A stretch of 64,000 nucleotides of DNA from Silene conica (taxonomy: Eukaryota; Streptophyta; Magnoliopsida; Caryophyllales; Caryophyllaceae). The DNA lies in contig CM055319.2 of the NCBI GenBank assembly GCA_029255685.2, positions 11,456,747-11,520,746 of the forward strand. The letters run 5' to 3'. Below the pieces are notes generated by a model, which was given only the letters and a program-made list of their open reading frames with translations, ran no database searches and was not told the DNA's origin. Below are positions 50,129 through 62,954 of this stretch, piece by piece. The translations under genes were made by a program, and so were the position numbers. The number at the start of each line of letters is the position of its first letter. The first letter of the stretch is position 1.

Positions 50129-53057
50129 TGTAACATCCCGCGTTTTCGTAAATTATATTTTAAAGATTTTAATTTATTTTACGGAATAAAATAATATTTT
50201 AATAATAAATCGTAATGTTACTTTTAAACTTCCGTTAAGATCCGTCTTAAGAACCTTAAGTCCTTAAGACGAAATGACTTGGCTAAATCAAACCCGACTA
50301 AAAACCCGTTCACAATCAAGTGACCTGACTCATTTAAGAAAGGACGCAACATAAACCCTAAGCCCTTGGCTTATGTCGACATATTCACATTTCACAAAAC
50401 TCAAACACTGTTACATCCATTTTCCTATTCACCTCCATTTTCTCAAGCTTCAAACCCAAATTCCGAGCTCATCCGATTTCCGAATCCAGATAAGTCATAC
50501 ATTTTCGGAATCCTTGCGAAATTTCCAAGACATCTATCTCTTTCAATTTCGATTTCGTTCAACTTGAAAAAGAGGCTGTTTTGGATAATTTCCGTTTTAA
50601 GCCTCTAAAAACCGTTTTCTTTGTTGTAGGAGCGGATTTAGAAGATCTTGAGGTCGATAACTTCATTGTTGAAGAGGAGCTAGGAGCATAAAACGCTTTC
50701 GAAGTGACGATAATGAGAAACTCGGCCTTTATGTGTATATTAGCATGTTTGTTGTGATTCTTGTGTTGATTTCTGTTTTTGTTGATATACATTGATTAAA
50801 GGACTTAGTAATATGTTTAGGATGTTTGCTATGTGAAGATTTCATGCTTTAAAGTGTTGTTATAAGTTCTTAAGCATATTTTCAGTTTTTCGCACTTTGC
50901 GACGGATACTCATTAAATTCATTTGAGGATTGTTATGGGACTTACTTGCTGATAGATTAGTAGTATTTGGCGTTTGATATTGTTGTGTAAACATCACATG
51001 AATCGTTGTGTAAGTTTTGGTGTCGAATGGGTGAATTTTGAAGAAGGCTGAAATCACGATTTTGCGTTACAGGCTCTCTGAGCCGGTCGACCGACCGGCC
51101 GCCGGTCGACCGGCTGGGAGTGCATTTGGGTGTTTTTCGTACTTAGAGAATTTGGCCTTGGACTGCCAGCCGGCCGACCGGCTGCCTGCCGACCGGCTGG
51201 TAGTCCCTTTGTGTCGTGTATGTTTTTGCGAAAACTATAGGTAGATGGGAGCCCAGCCGGCAGACCGGCCGCCTGCCAGCCGGCTGGGAGTGCAATTGGG
51301 AATGGGTTGCGTTTTTAGTAAAGGCTAGGGAATGGGGTTCCCAGCCGGCCGACCGGCTGCCTGCCGACCGGCTGGGAGTCCTTGTGTGTTTTGTTTCGAA
51401 AAGAAAGATGAGCTGAGTGGGTCACCAGCCGGCCGACCGGCTGCCTGCCGACCGGCTGGGGACCCCTGTAAGCTATTTTTGAGTTGTAATTTAATCGTAA
51501 CTTTCAAACGGTTAATCGGTTTTGGTTGAAACTCGTTTTGTATACCCGTGATATGTATTTGAGGTCCCCGGAGGATGGGCAACATTTTATTTAGTTCGGG
51601 AATGGAGTAAGGATAGAGACCCCCCGGTCGGGTAACCGAAAGGGAAACCGGCTCTCCCTCATCTTAGTTCCCGGGGTCAATTAAGTGTTGATTAGAAGTT
51701 GAAAGGTAGAACTATAGAGTAGTTCATAGACTTGGATGATATTGTATTGATGCGTATTAAGTTATGCCTTAAGCTGGCCTCTGAACTTAATACGTAGGTT
51801 GTTTGTCGTGTATGGGAACATGCGTTGAGTTTTCGCCTCTGAGTTCCATACATGTCTGTTTGTCGTGTCTGGGACATGCGTTGAGTTTTCGCCTCTAAGT
51901 CCAGACATGTATGTGTGATCGCGTCAGGACATGCCTTAAGCTGGCCTCTGAGTCTGACGAGTAGAGCAACTGCACGACGGGGCAGTCAGGTTGTCATACC
52001 TTACCCGGAGTGCAGGTGTTTGGTGCTAGAACATGCGTTGAGTTTTCGCCTCTGAGTTTAGTACCTTGTGATGTGGTAGGGGAACATGCGTTGAGTTTTC
52101 GCCTCTGAGTTCCTTACTTATGATAGTGAATTGAATGCTAGTCCATGCGTTGAGTTTTCGCCTCTGAGTCTAGTGTTCTGTGATAGCCGGTCCATGCGTT
52201 GAGTTTTCGCCTCTGAGTCCTTGCTTGATATTGTGAACTTGGTATCTAGGTTATGCGTTAAGATGTCGCCTCTGAACCTTTATACTTGCTGAATGTTTGG
52301 TAATTAGGTTATGTCTTAAGTTGACCGCTGAACCTCTTTACTTGATGTTATATCTGCTTGCCTTAGAGTTTGGTACAGTGTCAGATATGCATGTTGAAGT
52401 TTGTGAATATATCGCTTGAGTTGTAATTTGTTCATCCAAGGCATTGGATGACTCTTTTATCGGTTTCATAAATAGTTGGATTGAAAGACCCCCCCGACTG
52501 GGTAACCAGTAGGGAAACCGGCTCTCCTTCCTAACGGTTTATGAAGTTGGTTGAGAGCCGTGCACTAGAGTTTGCATGATAGTATGAGGACAGTTGATGA
52601 GTTGTTTATGCTTCACATGTTATATATGTTGGAGTATTCTGTATTGCTTTATGTGTTACGTGTTGTCACAAAAGGTGGCTAGGAGAACTCTAGTCACTCC
52701 CCACTGATTGTGGCGTACATGTTTACATGTATGTAGGTACATGACAGGTGGTTGGCAGAGGGGTTGCATGGAGCTAGCGAGCGATGATCCTTTATCGATT
52801 GACTTACACTTTTACGTTAGCTAGACTTAGAATTACATTTCAGTTTTTGAGTGCCTGCAGGGATGTGCCATCCCAGGCTGTGTATATATTTCATTTCAGT
52901 ACTTAGAACTGTTACTTATCTATTTTGGTTTCAGTTTCCGTTTACGTTTCAGTCTAAGACTTCTCGCATGTTGTTTTATCTTCTAAAAAGGTTTAATTCC
53001 GCTGCATTTTTAGTACTTTGTGTGTTTTATATTTCCGCTTTCGCGAGGGGTTTTACA
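50129..53057 (+). repeat. 3' LTR of the LARD
   Basis: 2929 bp. Length difference from the 5' LTR comes from a 3-bp insertion (cat near 50664) and a 1-bp insertion near 51468. Carries the same arrays: GC-rich 51080-51461 and hairpin units 51753-52342. Confidence 0.95.
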
Positions 53058-53062
53058 GGCAA

Positions 53063-54192
53063 GCCACCCCCCTCATCATGCGCTAGCTCCTTCAGCAGCC
53101 GTTTGTGGAGGGTCGACACCATTGTCAGATTTCGCCTCATTGTCATCCATTTCCGCACACGCAGCTACATCGGACACCCGAGAAAAAAAAGGGGTCAGAA
53201 GGTAGATCTAAACCTGAAAACGGTCATTACAATCTGATAGAAGGGGACTTACGTCATAGAAGCTTGCTTCCAGCTCTTCGTCAGTTGGAACGCCATCAGG
53301 TAGGGGGAGTGAAACATATCGTAGTGGGGGCTCTTGTGAAGCTGGACCAGGCTCATTCGCCCGCCTGTACAGCACCTTCGGGAGATCCGCTGATATGGGA
53401 TACACGTCCAAAACCCAAATCCCTACCCCAAAGGCGCGGTGGAACGGGAACGCAGCCACTTCTTCCGCAATTCGGCGTTTCAGCCGCTCATACGTCCAAT
53501 GACGAATGAGTGGCAGGCTTCGTCGTTCGGGCACTCCCTTCCAAGTCAGCCGATGGAAGTACATAAGCTGCAGGAACAGTAAACAACCCCCAATACTCTT
53601 CGAATCCAGCGACCTCCATGATTCAACGGCCTTGTTGAGCCGTTGAAACACAAACGAACACCAATCCAACTTCGATATGGATTCCACTTCTCGATCTTCT
53701 ACAGCAACCACCAAACGAAAATCTATGCAGCTGTGGACTCTCGGTGCCAGGAAAGTCCCCATTGCAAATAACACAAACAACTTCTTAAACAAGGGCCCCC
53801 CATTAGTCAGGCCCACCAGTTCCTGTCGAACTCGCTCTAGCGGCAACTCAGCTTTTGGGCCTAGCTTGAACCTCTCACGCCAAACTGATGCCAAGATCTG
53901 ATCGTTCCTCACATCAACCTCCCTCTCCGTACATGGCAACATAAAAGCGTCGTAGACGTCGTGCTTGGTTATCACATAAGGGTGGTACCTTGACAGAAGG
54001 TACATTTGCGAGGTCGGATCGTACTTGCACAACAACCAGTCCACCATCCCATGATGGAAAGCGTGCGTCTTCAGGAGAAGGAGGCCGCCAAAGCCGATTT
54101 TCTCAATATCGCGCTTCTGATTTTCAGACATAACGGCAAACAAATTATACAAACGGGCCGGTGAGCCATGCCCTTCAACCTCTTTCTTCTTC
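53063..54192 (-). pseudogene. transposon-type plant mobile domain-like exons (Ulp1-associated)
   Basis: Main exon 53253-54192 (acceptor TTGCAG|G, donor GAC|GTAAGT) encodes about 313 aa: KKEVEGHGSPARLYNLF, IGFGGLLLLKTHAFHHGMVD, LFVLFAMGTFLAPRVH, SIGGCLLFLQLMYFHRLTW. This order (IGFGGLL, FALGTxLAP, GGCLLxLQL) is what I know from plant transposon proteins that carry a Ulp1-like protease downstream; function within the element is unsettled. A second exon (53063-53164) reads LRVRKWMTMRRNL then TLHKRLLKELAHDE and is cut by the LARD at 53057, continuing at 43825. The exon itself has no stops, so it decayed little before the insertion. Confidence 0.65.
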
Positions 54193-54920
54193 CTGCAACA
54201 ACATTTTTCAAACGGGAACGTATTAAACACAGAATTAAATTTATCAAATGTATTAGCAAGACTGACAAATAGTAACGATGGACACAAAAGACAATTCCAA
54301 GAATCAAGACATCAAAACTAAAACAAGAAAATATCCAATATAGTAAATAATGTACATATAAACAATTACAATCAAAATGTCAACATATTTTATTTACTAC
54401 CTCAGATAATAACGACAAACTAAAACATATAAACGACAAATACAAAAATCAAGTCATCATAAATTATAAAAAAACGTATAAAAAATAATAACTAATGTAC
54501 ATAGAAACAATTACCAAAACAATGTGAACATCATTTACAATATCTGACAACAGCCACAAACTGAAAAACCGAGGCACCCTAAATAAGCAGAAAAAGTATC
54601 CCATATAATAACAAATGTACATATAATACAATAACAATAAAAACATGAGATGTTATGAGCATACACAGATAACAAAGTAAGATAACAATGTCACAAATTG
54701 ACTAAGTAAATGTAACCAATATAATTCAAATTGCAACCCACTATCATAACGCCAATTGAAGACAACATATGTCCATGCAACACATGACTACATAACAAAT
54801 ACAATATAAGAATATTTCAATGTTGCTAACCAACTAAAAAATGTTATGAGCATACGCAAACAACAAAATTACTAACTAAATGTACCAAATAAAACTACAA
54901 AAAATGTAAGCCACCATAAA
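54193..54920 (-). repeat. intron with degenerate 120-140 bp tandem repeats, left part
   Basis: The phrase aatgtacatataaacaatta and similar recurs with aaactgaa..caccctaaataagcag..gtatcccatataataac. The array resumes at 62059 after the Helitron. It lies between the exon at 54192 and those near 63000. Confidence 0.6.
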
Positions 54921-55274
54921 TCTTCTACCTTACTAAAATATGGGTAACATATGTTACTATTCATTATGAATAGTAACTTATTTTTTTGTCTTTTATTGTA
55001 TTTGGACCTTTAGATAAAAAAAAATGCATTCACTTTTTTGGAACGTATGATCAAACAATTTCAATATCAAAAGGCAGGTTTCCAACATACAATACAACTT
55101 AGCATCCTCAAAAATTTGAGAAAACCCGTATTCGGTTTCCGAAACCAGAAGCTTGAGGTTCAACACTTCATGTGGTATATATGAATACCAATCTATCCAT
55201 CTCAATACAATATAATGAATTTGGGTCATTTGATGCATTCACACCCACTACATAAATTATTAATCGACGTCCTA

Positions 55275-55510
55275 TTTCTAACGCTTATTTTAAGAAAATA
55301 CTCGTTTAATAGTAATTTAAACCTTATTATATTATATGTAAGACAAAAATATATATTCTACGTTCAATTTAAGACAATACTCGTCTAATAATCATTTAAA
55401 CTTTATTATATTATACGTACGAGTACGACAAAAACAAAATATATTCTACGCTCAATTTACGACAATACTCGTTTAATAGTCATTTAATCCTTATTATATT
55501 ATACGACAAA
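55275..55510. repeat. three-copy tandem repeat, roughly 80-100 bp
   Basis: Units with aatactcgtttaatagt, ccttattatattatac and gacaaaaa..atattctacg, inside the Helitron's left part. Confidence 0.7.
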
Positions 55511-56968
55511 TACTATTCCCCTTACTAAAATATGGTAAGACAAGTTACTACTCATAATGATCGAATAATAACTTTTCTACTCTACTTTTATTGGTCGTAT
55601 TTCATGGATTGTGTTTGTTTGGAGTTTTCTTACTTTTATTCCACTCATCTTTTATGGGTCGCGTTTATTTAGGCTTTTATTACTTTTATTTGAATTGCCT
55701 TTGGTGTCACTAATTAACACTCTAACAGTACTGCTCTTTGTCTTCCACAACTACATTGTCGCATTATTTGTCTTGTTCCCTCATATATCATATTCACAAT
55801 ACTCCTCTATCTCTTCCACAACTATATCTCCCCTCAATTATTCACACAATTTTTTTTTATTGATGGGAGACACTGATCGACATATTACTTATGTTTGTAT
55901 TGTTCCCGTGTTCATTTGGTATTGTTTAGGTGGTTACAAAGTTGTGTACATGATTGAAGGAGAGAATCACGGTTAAGTATTCATCTGATTTCTTGTAGTT
56001 CAGTAATTATCCTATACAACCGTCTCACATATGGATATTGTGAGACGGGTTCTTTTAACCCGTTTTACAAAACGAATATAATAAATGGGTCAGACAAATT
56101 AATGTTGCACTGGGGAGTTATGTGCAATAATTGTAAGATTTCGAAAATTCCAAGACAGTTTTGAAAAATTCTAATTTGTCTTCCCCATACAATTTTCTCC
56201 TTCCCCATATGGTTTCTCCTTTCATTGTTCCATGCACCCATTATCATTCACTTCTTCAGAAAAATTGTTCACTTACTCTGTCATTGCATACCATATACAC
56301 GATTATTTCATTTCTCCCCAAATTTTTTTGCTTTTATTTCATTCTTCCACAATTATTTCAAGATTATCGAAGAAGAATTTGGTAGAAAAACCGTAGCAAG
56401 AAAAAGAACAACAAGTGAAGATATGTTTATGTTTAATTTTTATCAGAAACTGGGTACGGTAAGTTTTTGTTAATCGATTTACTCGATTTTAATCCATTTT
56501 TGTGGGATTTTTTTAATCCAGTTTTTTCAATTTCATATTTTAATCTATTTTATCGAGTTGCATGTCTAATTTTATTCCATAAGAAATCCATTTTTTGACT
56601 TGTATGTCCAAGTTAATTGCTTTTATTTCCATAATTTTTCTAATGAATTATATTTTCTGTTGTTGTTAGTGGAGGAGGCTGAAGAAGAAGTTGCTGACTG
56701 AATTTGGATTTCTTTTCTTACTCTGCTTCTTTGTTTTGGTGACCATTTTCTAGTTACAGATAACCATGTTATAGGTACTAGTGGCCATGTTATAGTCTTA
56801 TGAACTGTGATGACCTTACTCATAAACCATGTTATATGTTAACCAATTTATCGTGTGTGTATGTTATTGCTGTTGGTACTCATTCTCAACCTTCTTGTTA
56901 GTTTTCTGTGTACGTTCTTAAAGTTTTTATATGTTTTCATTTTTTAACAGCCATACAAAGTAGCCTAG

Positions 56969-57268
56969 ATGTTGACTAAGCGAGACATGGAGATGGTGAG
57001 AAGATTTAATGCGACAAGGTTGGAGGAGTTTAGGGTAATTGGAGTTGTCAATGAGGATGAGTCTATTGTGTTGTCTCAAGTCTTGACATCAGGGCACAAT
57101 TTTTCATGCATTCAAGAATGGAAGAACCCGAAATTTCTTGCTGCATATCAACGTCTTGCTCAACAACTTGATAAGGCAACTTGTGTTGTTGTGGAGATGT
57201 CATCTTTTGAACTTAAATTTTACAAAATGATCGAAAGTTATTGTATAAATGGTCACTCTGTATGTTAA
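56969..57268 (+). CDS. unidentified exon-like frame, 99 aa
   Basis: A 99-aa frame follows an acceptor-like tttttaacag at 56941-56950. It contains RRFNATRLEEFRVIG, HNFSCIQEWKNPKFLAAY and LAQQLDKATCVVVEM and ends at the first gtcac repeat. I do not recognise it. It could be an exon fragment captured by the transposon or Helitron. Confidence 0.25.
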   Translation: MLTKRDMEMVRRFNATRLEEFRVIGVVNEDESIVLSQVLTSGHNFSCIQEWKNPKFLAAYQRLAQQLDKATCVVVEMSSFELKFYKMIESYCINGHSVC

Positions 57269-57985
57269 AAGTCATTACAAATTATAGTATAATGCTCACT
57301 CTGTATTAAAGAGTAATGACCAGTTTATTAGCATGTAAATATGATTTGTTAAGTTTAAAAAAATGGTCAGAAGTGGTTGTATAAACGGTTACTTTGTATA
57401 TACAGTGGTCACAAATTATAATATAATGGTCCCTCTGTATTAAAAGAGTGACCAGTTTGCCAAAATTAATTAATTTGTTATCAGTAAATTTCAATGTTAA
57501 AAATTACCAAAATAGTCACCCTGTATGATAAAGGTGGTTACAAATTATAATATAATGGTCACTCTGTGTTAGAAAGGGATCAATTTGTCAAAAAAGCTTT
57601 AATTTGATATCATAAAATTTAATTGTTAAACATTACAGAAATGATCACTCTGAATGATAAAAGGGGTCACCCATTACAATATAATGGTCACTCTATATTA
57701 ATGAGTGACCAGTTTGCAAAGAATACTTTAATTTGTTATCAGTAAATTTCATTGTTAAAATTACAAAAATAGTCACTCTATGTGATAAAAATGGTCACAG
57801 ATTACAATATAATGGTCACTCTGTGTTAAAGAATGAATAGTTTGCCAAAAATGCTTTAATTTGTTATCACTAAATTTTATTGTTAAACATTACAAAAGTG
57901 GTTACTCTTAATGATAAAAATGGTCACCCATTATAGTATAATGGTCACTCTTTATTTATGAGTGACCAGTTTGCCAAAAATGCTT
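57240..57985. repeat. tandem array of about 120-bp units
   Basis: About six copies containing ataatggtcactctgtatta, agagtgaccagtttgccaaa and aatttgttatcagtaaattt; each unit is partly palindromic because ggtcactct and agagtgacc face each other. Related gtcac phrases recur at 58390-58670 and 58910-58980. Confidence 0.8.
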
Positions 57986-58090
57986 TAAACAATGGCACTG
58001 GCTCAATATGATTTGAAAAAATTACAAACGTTACTTCACTGTCATGTAACAAGAAAAACTTAAACGATAAAACTACTACAAACAAGATTA

Positions 58091-58345
58091 AATTAACTTA
58101 GAAAACATATTATAAGAGACGAGGGATCGGGGTGTAAGGAACCACTTCATATGGTACTTTGAGATGAACACACAAAAATATCTCTCGTTCTCGGGGGCTT
58201 CGGGACTTTTTCTGCGACAAAACCCCAACCTAAATCCAAAACCTATAGCGTTGGCATGAGATTCATACATCGAATATAATGTCTCCCATTTAAGGCTCGT
58301 CTCCCCAACCAATGAACTAAATATATCTCCACCTGAAAAATCCAC
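58091..58345 (-). pseudogene. FAR1-like DNA-binding domain fragment
   Basis: Minus-strand frame with WETLYSMYESHANAIGFGFR, LGFCRRKSPEAPENERYF and CVF, resembling the start of the FAR1 domain (EEAYEFYNxYAxxxGFGxRxxxSR..RRFVC). FAR1/FHY3 proteins derive from Mutator-type transposases and bind DNA through this domain. Only about 50 residues are similar and no transposase core follows, so it is a fragment carried in the Helitron or the nested TIR element. Confidence 0.45.
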
Positions 58346-58389
58346 ATACAAAATATGTTCAGTTCATCAGAAAGTTCATAATAATATAA

Positions 58390-58980
58390 CTTGGTCACTA
58401 GTAAATATAACATGGCCATCTGTAACTACAACATGGTCACCCGAATTTATAAAATGGACAATTCATCAAACAGTTCATAATACTGTAACATGGTCACCAG
58501 TAACTATAACATAGTCATCTGTAACTATAACATGGTCACCAAAACAAATAACCATACACTTTTAAGCAAGTACATCAGACAGTTCATAATAATATAACCT
58601 GGCCACAGGTAACTATACCATGATCATCTGTAACTAAAACATGGTCACCGAAGTTTATAACGTATCTTATAGTTATTGCAAAACTACCAAAAATTAATTA
58701 TAAAACTGATTCTATGTTTCTATTTAAATTTGAGTGTGACTTTCTTAAAAAAGAAACTTGTCAAACTAACAAATGAAACTTATTAAACACATAATTCCAG
58801 CATAAGAAAGATTATGACATTAACACATATTTTCTCAAAAGAAATTTATTAAACTAACAAATGAGTTGTAAAATGGTGAACTCAACACTTACTAACAAAC
58901 GTATAACAAATTACGTGGTCACCAACATTTATAACATGGTCTCTAATAATATAAACATGGTCAATACTTGCTGACAAACA
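58390..58980. repeat. dispersed gtcacc-phrase repeats
   Basis: taactataacatggtcacc and agttcataataatataac recur several times without strict period. No gene on either strand. Confidence 0.6.
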
Positions 58981-59934
58981 TAATGACTTTGCTAACCGTC
59001 AGTATTGCAACCATTCTCCTATGCTCGGTTATCTCCAATAACTGTACCACCATCGGGATTGGAAGGGTCTTCATGGTTTACATCTGAAACGACCATTATA
59101 GATGATTCATTGTCTACCATCATTGGGATTGGAATGATATCACTATCCATGCTAGTGATATTTTTTTATCTATTCTTATTTTTTAATTAAGAAGAAAAGA
59201 AGACCATGGAATGATTATTGCATGCATGGACGAAGTACCAGAAACCAGATGTAAGGGGAAGTAATTAGATGCATGGTGAAGTAATTAGATGCATGGGAAA
59301 CAATTAGATGCATGGGGAAGTAATAATGTATGGGAAAAATAATTGTATTGGGAAAATGATCGTATGTTTATTAGTAGTAAATGCAGTTATTGGACAAATA
59401 AATAGATATTAAAATATACTAATAAAAGATGGATATCCATTGCATAAAACGGGTAAAAGAGACCCGTTGCATGATATTCGTTTGTACAACGGTCTTATAG
59501 TAGTTTTTGTGCTTGTAGTTTACATTTGATTTTGGCCTTTAAATTTCATCACTCTTTTCCCCTTGAAAACCCACAATTCATCTTCATTTTCCCAAGGAAT
59601 TTGTATATTAACTTGTCAGTCGAAACTAAAGTACAAGTTGTCATTATATGGATTTTAGGGCTATTTGGTAGGTAAGGCCGTAAGGGTATCTGGGTATCGC
59701 TCCTTTTGATACGATGTTTCTATTTTTCATTTAGGTTTGTTCTATTTTCGGTTAATCATCTTAATTTCATGAAAAAGTTTGATTCATTTTGGTGTTTTAG
59801 TAATAATAATAATAATAATATTGTAGAAATTAAGATATATTTTTCATTTGGGTTTGTTCTATTTTGGACTTTCATCATGTTATTTTCAAAACGCTGTTTT
59901 ATCTAATCCTTTTTCGTTTTATTATTTATTTGGT

Positions 59935-60160
59935 TTCCAGGGGCTAGATTGATTAGGCTTTGACAGAAGGAGTTGATAATCTGATATATTGAAGTGGTTC
60001 TCATTATAAGGGTTTGCAGAATGCACACGATGGTTCATCTCAGAGGAAATACAAGCGTATACGCCCACCCGACATATTTGGAAGTTATGAACAATAACCA
60101 GAGACCTGAATTTGAAATAGCTTTTAATTGGCGATTAGGACCGAGGAGATTAAGGTAATC
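59935..60160 (+). other. exon-like fragment in the Helitron
   Basis: Between an acceptor-like tttccag|gggc (about 59940) and a donor-like aag|gtaatctg (about 60153) lies balanced sequence including GSSQRKYKRIRPPDIFGSYE. A captured exon is possible; no family recognised. Confidence 0.25.
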
Positions 60161-62000
60161 TGATAGATGTTCAATTCCTTTAGCACCGTTATTTCATGGT
60201 GTTAATCTTGTAAATTAATCTTATGATGATGAAAACTACACTTTGTGTTAGAATTGAGCAATGAAATTGATAATGATCTTCTTAGCGAGGAATCGAACAA
60301 CATTATAATATAAATTATCCAATTTCATATTCCAACTTAGCCACCAATAAAATTAGAATTATTTGTACCAAAATTGAATAAAGACGAGAATATTAAATAC
60401 TATTACCCCGAAAATTTCCAAACTTCTATTGAGAGGAAAAAAGAAAAGTGAAAACAATTACTATGTATCTCTTATAAATAGAGGGATTTACAAAGAGATA
60501 ACGAAACTTACATTTGTTTCATTCATAGAGGGAAACTCAAAGTGACAATCATCCATCAAACCCAAAATCATAAGATAATATGATAATTCTATAGCGCCAT
60601 AATCCATTGAAAAAGAACGAAAATATCATAATGATTTGATAAGAATCATCAAATAATTACTCCTCAAAAATCCTGATCCAGGGCTTCACATGGTGCAAGT
60701 TTACATAGAAACGGGGATAGTGATGTAGTCTAGGGTAAAACGTATAATACACGATTTTCGGGATTTTGGGTCCCAGAATAAAAATGTCCATAAATTAGAC
60801 AGACGATTCCTGGGCTGGCCTTGGAAGGTTCGAGGAGCAATGGATGACATATAACGTTGTAGGTGTGCGATAAACTTGTCTAGGGTGAAAATGGTTGGGT
60901 CGAATGAGGAGTTGCAAGGGAAAGGAAAGGACAAAGAAAATCACGTTGATTTCCGCATGATTCTAAGTAAGGAGGAAATGAATGAAATGGGAAAGAGAAA
61001 AGAGGAGAAGAAGAGAACTAGAAGCGGGGGGAAGAGGCTCAAGTGAAAGTGAATTAGCGAAGGACACATGAAGAATAATGAGAGACAATGAAGGGAGAAA
61101 TTGATATGGTTTGCTAGGTTTTGTTCAAAATGACGGGGAGACGGGGATGAGAGATCACGTATGCTTTATTTTAGACATAAGGCCATTGGTGGGATAAAGG
61201 AAATGAAATCGTGTGTGCTTAGCTTGGTTCAGATTGAGGGTGGCGAAAGGTGTTGAATAGAAGGGAGAAGGATGGGGGTGAGGATGAGGCAAAAGAAAAT
61301 GGGAAAGAGAAGGAGATTGTATAGGAAATGCAAGGAGATACGGAGATGGCGGGAGCGAGAACAATGAATTAATTAAGAGAAAAAGTAATTGAAGTACGAT
61401 GATAGTTCAGAAACCCATTAATTTCAACATAATTCAAAAGTAAGTTATTCATAACTTTCTGGAAAGTTTGTAAGATTTAAGTATTTTTTTTTAAAAAATA
61501 AATAAAAAGGTTGATTGCAAAATCTTATTGCTTTCTGACCTATTGAAATTTTGGACGGTGATGGGAATGAGAAGGAGAAAGACGAGGGTGGTTTCCACTC
61601 GGTAAAAGTCTAGATTATATATGCGTAATTACTCTTTTTTCTTCGACATGAAATTTTGCGAAGGAGGCTAAGTTGAAAAAGAAGGGAAATGAAAGATAAG
61701 GAGAAAGAGAGGCTAAAAGGAAAGGAAAATGGAAGCAGAGGCAGGAATGGATGTATAAGACGGGATAAGAGGAAAATCCAACTCCAAGGAGAAGGCGCTA
61801 AGGAAAGGGAGGAGCTAGAAAGAGAACTCATTTGACCTTCAAACATAGAAAATTGTGTAATGTGATTACAGAACGAAACCTTCTATGGAACAATAATGAT
61901 TACGGACGGCGCTATACGTCACTAAAGCAACGAAGATAATAACCAACCTTGACGGTACAACAAAAAACAATACAACATGCATAAAGCGATACTAATTAAA
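60161..62000. other. Helitron right half, no gene recognised
   Basis: AT-rich to 60650, then strongly purine-rich on the plus strand (60900-61350, 61650-61820), which opens long pyrimidine-coded minus frames with Ser/Pro/Leu bias. These have no motif and look compositional. Confidence 0.5.
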
Positions 62001-62058
62001 ATAGATGAGTCACACTATCTTGGGGTATGGCGCGCTTCGCGCGCCATACAACAACTAG

Positions 62059-62950
62059 TAATCCAAAAAGGTACCCTATATAATAACCAATGTACATACA
62101 CTACAATAACAATTAAAAGATGAACAAATTACTAAACCAGAAAAAGAATATGAAAACGTTATCAGCACACACATAACAAAGTAAGATAACCATGTTACAA
62201 ACTCACTAAGTAAATGTATCCAATATAGTAATTAATGTACATGGAAACAATTAGAATCAAAATGTGAACATAATTTGCTACATCATATAAGAACGACAAA
62301 CTGAACAAGCAAGCCACCATAATAAAACAAAAAAAGTACCCCATAGTTGAACCATTGTACATAGACTACAATAATAATAAAAATGTGAACTAATTGCAAA
62401 GTAAGATAACCATGTCACAAACTCACTAAGTAAAAGTACCTAATATAATCAAACTCTAACCCACTATCATAATGCGAATTAATGCCAACATTTGTGAAAC
62501 CAAATCCATCATATATTGATATCTTCACATACTACGTATAATAGGAAACAAAAAATCCAAACAAATTGTATACAAAATAGTCATTAATGTACCCAGAAAC
62601 AATTACAAGTTAAATGTCAACCTTTTTTACTACAATCATCTAAAAAAGATAAAACTGAATTAGCAAGACACTAAAAATGACAAAAAATGTACCAACTATA
62701 ATAAGCAATGTACACACACAACAATAACATTATAAATACCAACATATTACTACACCACATACTCATCACACAAATGTAAAAAACAAAATGATGCATTCAC
62801 AAAAACCAAAGTGCCACAAATGCTAAACATATCAATGTAACAACTCCAACACACGACAACATCCAATGTCACCAAGAAAATGTTCTATGTAACCACTATA
62901 AAGTAATAACAATATTACGAAACCGTGCACAATTTAAGAAAATGTTATAG
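62059..62950 (-). repeat. intron tandem repeats, right part
   Basis: Continuation of the 54193-54920 array: ataataaccaatgtacatac, actacaataacaattaaaag, agataaccatgttacaaact and similar recur about every 120-150 bp with much drift. Confidence 0.6.
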
Positions 62951-62954
62951 AACA

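Larger units (their letters stand above)
43831..53057 (+). mobile_element. non-coding LTR retrotransposon (LARD, Ty3/gypsy-type), 9.2 kb
   Basis: Two 2.9-kb LTRs (43831-46755 and 50129-53057) flank 3.37 kb without gag or pol. The target duplication is GGCAA at 43826-43830 and 53058-53062. A tRNA-Met primer site follows the first LTR and a polypurine tract precedes the second. LTRs differ by about 15-17 substitutions and two small indels by eye (roughly 0.5%), so the insertion is young. With no proteins it must be moved by a helper element. TGTAACATCCC ends and the gaggacgaaactttttgaaa tract are typical of plant Ty3/gypsy elements; that family call is inferred, since there is no pol to test. 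Confidence 0.93.
56013..59510. mobile_element. putative TIR element nested in the Helitron
   Basis: Left ctatacaaccgtctcacata then gacgggttcttttaacccgt; right inverted ctactataagaccgttgtac then acgggtctcttttacccgt. Terminal similarity runs about 60 bp with gaps. It encloses a FAR1-like fragment and gtcac repeats. Superfamily not settled; a FAR1-type cargo would fit a Mutator-like element. Confidence 0.45.
54921..62058 (+). mobile_element. 7.1-kb Helitron inserted in the intron repeat array
   Basis: 5' end TCTTCTACCTTACTAAAATA after host A; 3' end hairpin GGCGCGC-TTC-GCGCGCC, then caacaaCTAG (62055-62058) and host T. Joining the flanks gives ccaccataaa|taatccaaaaagg, which matches an uninterrupted array unit at about 54567-54595 (caccctaaataagcagaaaa), so the insertion between A and T is precise. 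A second 5'-end-like copy at about 55518 (ttccccttactaaaatatgg) suggests an internal older Helitron. No RepHel gene; it carries a TIR element, FAR1-like and other exon-like fragments. Confidence 0.85.

Noticed and set aside
61155-61846. Minus-strand Ser/Pro/Leu-rich frames
   Set aside because: They come from purine-rich DNA inside the Helitron and show no motif or splice context.
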